Source: Bacteroidota bacterium
GTDB taxonomy: Bacteria > Bacteroidota > Bacteroidia > Chitinophagales > Saprospiraceae
DNA length: 22,418 nucleotides
NCBI GenBank assembly: GCA_024277695.1
Contig: JAJRUR010000219.1
Span: 1-22,418 of the forward strand
Reading direction: 5' to 3'
The notes under the pieces are model-generated. The model ran no database searches, had not been told where the DNA came from, and saw only the letters and a list, made by a program, of their open reading frames with translations. The position numbers and the translations under genes are program-made. Of this stretch, positions 1 through 6,498 are shown one piece after another (the first letter of the stretch is position 1; each line of letters begins with the position of its first letter).

Positions 1-224
1 ATAGAAGACTTACAACAAAATAGGAGCAGAAAAAGGAAAGTATATACTATGGAACTATAGTAAGTCATGACAATAATTCTTTATTTTAAAAAACAATTTC
101 ATTACAAGGTAATAAAATATTTTTAAAAATAGAATTAATTCGAAGTATCATGACTAGCGAGCGACACATCTATCAAAATCGTCTAACCAAATCTTCTCCA
201 CAATAGAGAAAGAAACTACCCTAA
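1..224. other. AT-rich window edge, no gene seen
   Basis: This stretch lies downstream of the response-regulator stop. It is very AT-rich, with runs of A and T around 85-135, and has no long reading frame, no GC-rich hairpin and no recognisable RNA gene. An 18-codon frame at 150-206 is too short and featureless to call. Confidence 0.5.
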
Positions 225-1277
225 TTAGTAGATCATCTCATTTAGAGGCTCGGCAGCATGGATAATGATATTGGTCACTTTCGTATCGATAACGCCTTCT
301 TCCTTAAATGCTGTGAGTGTCCGTATCAAAGTTTCTTTGGCTATGCCTGCAATTGCGGCTATGTCTTCTCTGCGTAGTGGTATCTCGGCCACACCATCTT
401 TTTGATAAAGTTCATAGAGGTAAACCAAGGTATGTGCAACCTTTCCTCTCACAGAATTATAGGCATGGTCGAGCATTTTATTTTCAAGAAAAGAAGTACG
501 TCTGATTTGGTCGGAGAGAAGTAAGTAAAACACATCCCTATTCGATCGAATTTTTTGGAGAAACTTATCCTTGCCTAAGCATCTGAGTTCACTCGTTTCT
601 AGACCGACACATTGGCCTTGATAGATATTATTTTGAAAAATCGGATAATACCCAAAAATGCTACCCGGAGTCAATATATAACTGATCAGGTCTTTACCCA
701 TTTGATTAATTTTGCTTACCTTGAGTTTTCCGCTAACCAAATAAAAAACTTCTCGACAATACTGCCCTTCGTGATATACCGAATCTTTATCTCGGATGAT
801 GCGCTTTTCCTCATGGATGAAGAGTTCTTTGGTGACGGCCTTGGAGCGCTCCATATTCCACAAGAGAGGACCGGATAAGTTGGAGGATGCAATCGGTGTC
901 TTTTGCCTGTATTTTTTTAAACGGATCTCTATAGCATCTAGGAGTTGCGCATCATCAAAAGGTTTCATAATATAATCATCCGCTCCTAGGGTCATGCCTC
1001 TGCGCATATCTTCCACTTCGGTTTTGGCTGTCAAAAAAATAAACGGAATAAATGAAGTTTTGGGATCTTTGCTAACTATACGTAGTACTCCATAGCCATC
1101 CAGTTCCGGCATCAAGATATCGCATAATATCAGATCCGGTTTAAAAGTGCGTGCTTTTTTTACTCCTTCGATACCGTTAGAAGCAGAAACAACTGCATAG
1201 CCGGATATTTCGAGTATTTCGCATAGATTTTCGCGTATTTCATCGTGGTCTTCGATGACTAAAATGGTGCTGCTCAT
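225..1277 (-). CDS. Response regulator with CRP/FNR-type output domain
   Basis: This 350-residue cytoplasmic transcription factor joins a phosphoreceiver to a CRP/FNR-like module. The receiver (about 1-122) has acidic pocket E9/D10, phospho-acceptor D53, T83 and K105. A cyclic-nucleotide-binding-like barrel follows (about 150-235), then a long connecting helix and a winged helix-turn-helix (about 285-345, core 'REDIAAIAGIAKETLIRTL'). No Cys cluster like that of FNR is seen, so it probably responds to phosphorylation, not to a bound iron-sulfur cluster. The start codon overlaps the kinase stop by 4 bases (1274-1277), so the two are co-translated partners. By analogy with FixL-FixJ-FixK, this one protein would do the work of FixJ and FixK together. 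That role is inferred, while the domain assignment is firm. Confidence 0.93.
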   Translation of the reverse strand: MSSTILVIEDHDEIRENLCEILEISGYAVVSASNGIEGVKKARTFKPDLILCDILMPELDGYGVLRIVSKDPKTSFIPFIFLTAKTEVEDMRRGMTLGADDYIMKPFDDAQLLDAIEIRLKKYRQKTPIASSNLSGPLLWNMERSKAVTKELFIHEEKRIIRDKDSVYHEGQYCREVFYLVSGKLKVSKINQMGKDLISYILTPGSIFGYYPIFQNNIYQGQCVGLETSELRCLGKDKFLQKIRSNRDVFYLLLSDQIRRTSFLENKMLDHAYNSVRGKVAHTLVYLYELYQKDGVAEIPLRREDIAAIAGIAKETLIRTLTAFKEEGVIDTKVTNIIIHAAEPLNEMIY

Positions 1278-2554
1278 TTGGTTTGTTTAAATATGATTGA
1301 AAAAGTACTGCCTTTACCCAGTTTGCTTTCTACCTGTACTTCTGCATCCAGAAGTGTACAAAATTCTTTAACGATGTGCAAGCCCAAGCCTGTACCTTTG
1401 ATATGCTCTACATTGCTACCCCGAAAAAAACGGGTAAAAAGATGTTTCATGTCCGATGCAGGAATGCCCATACCCTGATCCACTACCTCAATCTTTAAAT
1501 GGTCATCCGTAGTAAACAAATTTAATAAAATCATGGTATTTTCAAAAGAATATCTACTGGCATTTGTGATCAGATTAATCAAAATATTTTTTAGAATTCT
1601 ACGATCAGAATATAAGCGATGTTTGACATCTCCTGTTAGCTGTATAGTTTGGCCGGGTTTTAGCTGGGTTTTCATTTCTTCTACGATCTCTTTACAGACC
1701 AATGCCGGCGAAAAGTCCTCCTTTAGAATCGCAATATCTCTATTTTCGATTTTGCTCAAAGAAAGAAAATCATTCAGAATTTCGTTGAGATTATTGACTG
1801 AAGCTTTGATACGTTGGATGTGTTTGTGCACCTTTGGGTCGCAATCGCCCACGTAACGATGGATAATAGATGCCGACGAAAGGATGGTACTCAATGGTGT
1901 CCTAAATTCATGAGAAGCAAGAGATACAAAGCGAGATTTGAGTTCACTAACTTCTTTTTCTTTGTCGAGTGAGGTTCTGAGGTTGACCTGTGTCTGTTGA
2001 AGGGTTTGCTCCACCCGTTGGCGTTCTTTAATTTCGAGCTCCATTTTTTTTTGTATTTCCAACTGCTCGTCGAGTGCTTTTTTGAGTGCTTTTGTACGCA
2101 ATTCAACAATGGCCTCAAGTTCCGTATTGAGTTTTTTGATTTGTGCCTCAGCTTGTTTGGCCTGTGTCAGATCATGAATGACTCCGGTAAAGTGCTTTAC
2201 GCCTTGTACTTCAAACTCGCTGACAGCTAGTCGTATTGGAAATATATGACCAGATTTAGAAATACCTGTGATATCGCGACCGATGCCTATAATTTTGGCT
2301 TTTCCGGATAACATATAATTATGAATATAGCTGTCATGTCGGTCCCTATATGGCTGTGGCATCAATATCTTGATATTTTTACCAATGAGCTCTGAAGCTT
2401 CATACCCAAACAATTGACAAGTCGCTTTATTTACCATTTCTATGATGCCTTTGTGATTGATCGTTACGATACCATCAATCGCCGTCTCAATAATCGCATT
2501 TAAGAGCTCTTCATGGGTATGACCACTGTCATCTATATTACTAATATTGCTCAT
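1274..2554 (-). CDS. PAS sensor histidine kinase, FixL-like (predicted heme/O2 sensor)
   Basis: This soluble histidine kinase of 426 residues starts at the ATG at 2554. A TTG at 2590 would add 12 residues but lies in the probable promoter region. The PAS domain (about 13-130) closely follows the FixL heme pocket: 'RDRHDSYI' places H73 at the proximal heme-ligand position (BjFixL H200), and 'IIGIGRDITG' places R93 at the distal Arg (BjFixL R220). A coiled coil (about 131-206) leads to HisKA with phospho-acceptor H215 (SHEFRTPLS), then HATPase_c with N-box N327/N331, D359 in the DQGMG box and a GTGLG box at 387-391. No transmembrane segment is visible. It overlaps the regulator gene by 4 bases. 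Heme binding and oxygen sensing are inferred from the conserved residues. Kinase function is near certain. Confidence 0.93.
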   Translation of the reverse strand: MSNISNIDDSGHTHEELLNAIIETAIDGIVTINHKGIIEMVNKATCQLFGYEASELIGKNIKILMPQPYRDRHDSYIHNYMLSGKAKIIGIGRDITGISKSGHIFPIRLAVSEFEVQGVKHFTGVIHDLTQAKQAEAQIKKLNTELEAIVELRTKALKKALDEQLEIQKKMELEIKERQRVEQTLQQTQVNLRTSLDKEKEVSELKSRFVSLASHEFRTPLSTILSSASIIHRYVGDCDPKVHKHIQRIKASVNNLNEILNDFLSLSKIENRDIAILKEDFSPALVCKEIVEEMKTQLKPGQTIQLTGDVKHRLYSDRRILKNILINLITNASRYSFENTMILLNLFTTDDHLKIEVVDQGMGIPASDMKHLFTRFFRGSNVEHIKGTGLGLHIVKEFCTLLDAEVQVESKLGKGSTFSIIFKQTK

Positions 2555-2576
2555 ATTTATAAGTTTAGGCTTTCTA

Positions 2577-2584
2577 TATTTTTG
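2577..2584 (+). promoter_or_regulatory. Bacteroidota -7 promoter element before the CBS gene
   Basis: TATTTTTG matches the Bacteroidota -7 consensus TAnnTTTG exactly and lies 17 bases before the CBS ATG, giving a very short leader. No good -33 TTTG is seen at the usual distance. On the minus strand of the same 47-bp gap, TTATTTTG (2588-2595) is a one-mismatch version that could serve the kinase operon. Confidence 0.45.
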
Positions 2585-2601
2585 TAGCAAAATAACACAA
2601 T

Positions 2602-3015
2602 ATGGATCTTAGAACACCTATTTCAAAAATAATGACACGCAAAATCATTTCGTTAGGTCCTAATGAAAATATGCAAAAGGTTAAAGAGATCTTTGATACT
2701 ACAAAGATACATCATATACCGATACTAGAAGATGACAAATTGGTAGGAATGATTAGTAAGACGGACTTACTTCATTTTGTAAAAGGATACTCAGGGAGTT
2801 CTTACGATAAAGTTATGGACGAAATACGTCTGGATAGTTTCTTAGTAAAAGAAGTTATGACGAAAGGGCTGGCAAAACTGGAGCCAACAGACAAAATAGA
2901 AGTAGCTGTAGAGGTCTTTAAAGAAAATCTATTCAGAGCTCTTCCTATCGTCGAAGGGGATTTTCTGGTAGGTATAGTAAGCATCGTCGATATACTCCGC
3001 TACATCTCAGAATAA
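2602..3015 (+). CDS. Twin CBS-domain protein
   Basis: This is a 137-residue protein of two CBS modules (about 7-60 and 80-137) and nothing else. Each has the usual motif of 'MT', a hydrophobic strand and a 'lVGmiSktDLL'-type ending: 'LVGMISKTDLLHF' in the first, 'LVGIVSIVDILRY' in the second. Stand-alone CBS pairs bind adenine nucleotides and act as energy-state sensors for a partner protein. The partner here is unknown. It is divergent from the FixL-like kinase with only 47 bp between the start codons, so shared control is plausible. The family is clear, but the specific role is not. Confidence 0.9.
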   Translation: MDLRTPISKIMTRKIISLGPNENMQKVKEIFDTTKIHHIPILEDDKLVGMISKTDLLHFVKGYSGSSYDKVMDEIRLDSFLVKEVMTKGLAKLEPTDKIEVAVEVFKENLFRALPIVEGDFLVGIVSIVDILRYISE

Positions 3016-3053
3016 TTCCTTTGATGATGCAATAGCTGCTTGGATACTCTGGC

Positions 3054-3572
3054 TCAATGTATTACGATCTTCTCTCCTACCACATCTTCCAAAAAATGAT
3101 GTAAGCGGTAAGTTTGATCAGCACCGAATTTTTGCCCTAACTGACTAGCTACATACAATGCTATACCAGCTGCAGCCAAGATGGGCAACAACCATAAAAT
3201 AGGCGCATCCATCCCCAGACTTTTTTTGGAAAAACCTATAATGGCGATAAAGAGGAGCAATACCGCAATAGCACCATATGCCAATGTAAACATACCCCAA
3301 ACAGCAGGACTAGGACCGTATAGGCCTTTGATTGTCGTTATACCATCTCCGGGTTCTAAATTAATATTAAGCTGCGGAGACCAATAATGTCGATCTTCCT
3401 GATTGATCTTAATAACAACATGACCCTGCACCACCTGGGCACTACAGGCACATAGTCCATCTCCCTGTTGTGATCTAAATGCCTCCTCCAGTTCATCGCT
3501 TGACCTGGTGGTAACGTGCTCAAAGCGCGGCCTAAATCTAAAACTAGTCATATAGCAGTAAATATAGGACAT
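3054..3572 (-). CDS. Uncharacterised membrane protein with two C-terminal helices
   Basis: I do not recognise the family. The 172-residue protein has a polar N-terminal domain of about 90 residues that contains two close Cys (LCACSA) and the pattern 'HYWSPQLNINLEP..G..I.GLYGPSP.VW'. Two transmembrane segments follow (about 92-113 and 123-143), split by a short charged loop, then a C-terminal tail of about 28 residues with 'HHFLEDVVGEK'. No signal peptide is seen, so the N-terminal domain is probably cytoplasmic, with both ends on the same side. A second in-frame ATG at 3551 would remove seven residues and may be the true start. It converges on the CBS gene with a 38-bp gap. Confidence 0.75.
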   Translation of the reverse strand: MSYIYCYMTSFRFRPRFEHVTTRSSDELEEAFRSQQGDGLCACSAQVVQGHVVIKINQEDRHYWSPQLNINLEPGDGITTIKGLYGPSPAVWGMFTLAYGAIAVLLLFIAIIGFSKKSLGMDAPILWLLPILAAAGIALYVASQLGQKFGADQTYRLHHFLEDVVGEKIVIH

Positions 3573-3789
3573 TTACCGTAGTCATGGGCACTTATGCATA
3601 AACTTTTCATCAAAATACATACATTACATTGTATCTATGCTCTCTCTACAAAATAGCATTTTTCTAAAATTATATCGTATTTTCGTCGTCGCACAAATGA
3701 GCTGTTATGCATCAACATAAATATATTACGTACAAAATTTGACACAGGAGTCATTGAGCATGAATACTCTTCAGTAAGATACTGTAACT

Positions 3790-4926
3790 ATGAAGATATT
3801 ATTTTTTACTAAAATGAATTTTGGATATCCGGAAAATTCCGGTATATATAAAAAAGTATTGGCTCAAGTCAAGGCGCTGGAGCAACATGGGTTTGTGGTT
3901 GACCTGCTTTATAAAGAGAAAGGATCCGTAAAGCTAAAATCCATAAAAGGAAATAAAAGTTGGGACTTTAGTAATACTCTAGTGGGCAAAGTCAAATCCT
4001 TTAATTTCTTTTTTGACCACCTTCTTAAAAAAATAGACATAGCATCTTATGACCATATGTACATAAGACACTTTCCGTCAAATCCTGCTTTTATAGGGCT
4101 ACTAAAAAAAATCAAACGATTACATCCATCCATAAATATCTTTATGGAAATAGCTTGCTATCCTTATGCATTTGAATTTGATGAAATGCAATATGGAAAA
4201 GTAAAAAAATATTTTGATGATAAAGCCAGTAAACGATTTAAAGAATATATAGATTATATAATTACTTTTTCGAAGGATGTATCTATTTATGGCGTTCCCA
4301 CAATCAAAACAGCCAATGGAATAGATCCCGATAGTATTCCTCTGCAAAACATTCCGGAGGATAACTCAGTAGTTCAGCTTATTGGTGTAGCCAATTTGCA
4401 AAAATGGCACGGTTATGATCGGATAATCAAGGGGATGGCAAAACATTATCAAAAAAAAGATCCTACCCCTGTTCATTTTCATATTGTAGGCAATGGAGTC
4501 CGGTATGATATGCTGCGCAAACTAACTGATGAGTTAAAACTTCAAGAACACATTACGCTATATGGACATAAAAGTGGAGAAGATCTCCATCGTATCTTCA
4601 AAAGATCCCATATTGGCATAGGCAGCTGCGGCATGCATCGTATCCATGTCGCTGACGGAGAGACCAGTACTCTAAAAGCCCGAGAATACACTGCACGAGG
4701 TTTACCCTTCGTAATAGGATATAAAGATCGAGATTTTCCTGAAGACTATCCATACTTGCTGAGAGTTCCAGCAGACGAAAGCATAATTGATATAGATTTA
4801 ATCTTGAAATTTTATCACGGATTAGGGGATAATTATCCTTCCGAAATGCGTTCTTTTGCTGAAAAATATCTGAGCTGGAAGAGCAAGTTTGAGCCCATAA
4901 TAAAAACCATGATTCTTAAAAAGTAA
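3790..4926 (+). CDS. GT4-family glycosyltransferase
   Basis: This 378-residue protein has the GT-B layout of family 4. The N-terminal Rossmann half has the 'F...SGIYKKVLAQVKALEQHGFVVDLL' acceptor-side pattern. The C-terminal half has 'HFHIVGNG' (about 229-236), 'LYGHKSGEDLHRIFKRSHIGIG' and the sugar-nucleotide-binding 'TLKAREYTARGLPFV' (about 294-308, K296 and E299). It would transfer a sugar from an activated donor to a growing glycan or lipid carrier at the cytoplasmic face of the membrane. Donor and acceptor cannot be told. The FkbM methyltransferase follows within 11 bp, so the pair is likely one transcript for decoration of a surface glycan. Confidence 0.9.
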   Translation: MKILFFTKMNFGYPENSGIYKKVLAQVKALEQHGFVVDLLYKEKGSVKLKSIKGNKSWDFSNTLVGKVKSFNFFFDHLLKKIDIASYDHMYIRHFPSNPAFIGLLKKIKRLHPSINIFMEIACYPYAFEFDEMQYGKVKKYFDDKASKRFKEYIDYIITFSKDVSIYGVPTIKTANGIDPDSIPLQNIPEDNSVVQLIGVANLQKWHGYDRIIKGMAKHYQKKDPTPVHFHIVGNGVRYDMLRKLTDELKLQEHITLYGHKSGEDLHRIFKRSHIGIGSCGMHRIHVADGETSTLKAREYTARGLPFVIGYKDRDFPEDYPYLLRVPADESIIDIDLILKFYHGLGDNYPSEMRSFAEKYLSWKSKFEPIIKTMILKK

Positions 4927-4937
4927 GCTTGTATTCC

Positions 4938-5723
4938 ATGCGTATCAAAAATATCTCTAAACACATAAAGCTACTGCGTGCTGAAGGTCTATCGGTGGCT
5001 ACTAAATACAAACTGCACAAAGACAAAAGATATGTTCCCTCACAAATTAAGCTGTTCGGTCAGACTATTCAATTACTAGACGCTCATTCTTTTATCGAGA
5101 TGTTTCATGAAATATTTATTGAGCGACATTACCAATTTCGTCCTCATAGAAATCAACCGATTATCATTGATTGTGGAGCCAATATCGGGCTTTCAACTAT
5201 ATTTTTTAAACGTCAATATCCCAATGCAGACATTACAGCTATAGAAGCAGACCCCAATATTTATAAAATACTCCAATCCAATGTACTATCTTACGGCTAT
5301 GAGGCGATATCACTCAAGCACGCAGCAGTTTGGGTACATAATGATGGCATTCGCTTTGTCAGTGAAGGGGGTACATCAGGAAGGATTTCTACCGACAGCG
5401 GAGAACATAAAATACCCACGATACGTCTCAAAGACATACTCAAAAAATACCAAGGGGTCGATATGCTGAAAATAGATATCGAAGGGGCTGAAATGCAAGT
5501 CCTATCCGACTGTGAAGATCAACTATACCGCGTCCATAATCTTTTTGTCGAATATCACTCGTTTGAAAAAAAAGAACAATCTCTGGATCACTTACTCAAT
5601 ATCTTGACAAAGGCTGGATTCAGATACCACATCAAAGAAGCATATACAACGGAACAGCCCTTCTTAAATAGAAAACTCCAACAGGGCATGGATCTACAGC
5701 TCAATATATTCGCTTATCGCTAG
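4938..5723 (+). CDS. FkbM-family SAM-dependent methyltransferase
   Basis: The class I methyltransferase fold is visible: 'IIIDCGANIGLST' (motif I, about 77-87), the acidic 'AIEADP' that ends strand 2 (E103), and 'MLKIDIEGAEMQVL' (D180, E182), which is the typical FkbM signature. Length is 261 residues from the ATG at 4938. A TTG at 4929, two bases after the preceding stop, would add three residues. FkbM enzymes usually O-methylate sugars or polyketides. Beside a glycosyltransferase the substrate is likely a sugar of a surface glycan (inference). It converges on the DUF5672 gene, with 70 bp between that show no strong terminator. Confidence 0.88.
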   Translation: MRIKNISKHIKLLRAEGLSVATKYKLHKDKRYVPSQIKLFGQTIQLLDAHSFIEMFHEIFIERHYQFRPHRNQPIIIDCGANIGLSTIFFKRQYPNADITAIEADPNIYKILQSNVLSYGYEAISLKHAAVWVHNDGIRFVSEGGTSGRISTDSGEHKIPTIRLKDILKKYQGVDMLKIDIEGAEMQVLSDCEDQLYRVHNLFVEYHSFEKKEQSLDHLLNILTKAGFRYHIKEAYTTEQPFLNRKLQQGMDLQLNIFAYR

Positions 5724-5793
5724 GGCATATATAGAGAGATACCGGCGCATCCTGTCCGAGATCATATCCATCCATTGGGATCCGTATCATTTT

Positions 5794-6498
5794 TCATACT
5801 TCAACATGGATATAATCTGACCAAAATTCAGGCTCATATTTTTCCCAAGCATGACATCCAAAAGGCAATTGTCGTCCATTAAGCTCGTACAAGACTGAAG
5901 GCTTTAGCTCAAAGGCAAAAGCTATAGCCTCCTGTACTTTGGGTATCTTATAACACCTCATAAGTTTTGGAGCAACTATGGACCAAAACAAATCTTCATT
6001 TTTTTTAAAAAATTTGCCTAAACCTTCGTATCGCTTAAGTACTTGAAGGTGGTCCGCAATGGAGCGCAAAGAAAACCCTCCATTACCTACCCTATTGACC
6101 ATAAAGCGGGTCAGATCAAAAATCGGTTTTGAATCGAGTTGGGGTTTTTCTATCCAAGGGGCACCGATATAAGAATAACCTTTTGCACACCATTGTAATA
6201 ACTCGTCCCGAAATACCCATGCATCTAACTGGTGAATTAGGACAAAATCATATCCAACGAATCTAGAATAAAAGTCAGAACTCAACATCAAGCTGTTATA
6301 TCCTTCAATCCCATCAAAATATGTATCTTCAAAAGCTTCAAAGCCCAAAGTGGAGTCTATGGCACCATGATCTAGTGACTCCGGCCCTATAATAACGATA
6401 TCATAAGCACTCAAAACCCTTACACAATGAGCAAGCACAGCCTTCTCCACATCGGTGAGTACAGACCGATATATCGGTACTACTACGACACAGGTCAT
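5794..6498 (-). CDS. DUF5672 family protein (glycosyltransferase-like)
   Basis: This 234-residue protein matches the DUF5672 pattern as I know it: an N-terminal 'VVVPIYRS', 'FVLIHQLDAWVF' with D92 in a DxD-like position, 'YSYIGAPW', 'VGNGGFSLRS' (about 137-146), 'NEDLFWS' (167-173) and 'LPFGCHAWEKYEPEFW' near the end. The arrangement resembles small GT-A enzymes in which an NGGFSLR loop and a downstream ED pair line the active site. The activity is not established for this family as far as I know. Its start overlaps the stop of the YfhO-like gene by 4 bases, so it is the last gene of that operon. Confidence 0.85.
   Translation of the reverse strand: MTCVVVVPIYRSVLTDVEKAVLAHCVRVLSAYDIVIIGPESLDHGAIDSTLGFEAFEDTYFDGIEGYNSLMLSSDFYSRFVGYDFVLIHQLDAWVFRDELLQWCAKGYSYIGAPWIEKPQLDSKPIFDLTRFMVNRVGNGGFSLRSIADHLQVLKRYEGLGKFFKKNEDLFWSIVAPKLMRCYKIPKVQEAIAFAFELKPSVLYELNGRQLPFGCHAWEKYEPEFWSDYIHVEV

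Noticed and set aside
64..74. GTCATGACAAT, also present at 19563-19573
   Set aside because: The two 11-base copies contain an 8-base palindrome, but two matches in 22 kb of AT-rich DNA are not enough to claim a site.
150..206. 18-codon frame on the plus strand
   Set aside because: Too short, no promoter or start context, no protein-like pattern.
3592..3601. TTATGCATAA palindrome upstream of the 3572 gene, with a partial second copy near 3705
   Set aside because: A possible operator, but it is short and AT-rich, and the second copy is imperfect.
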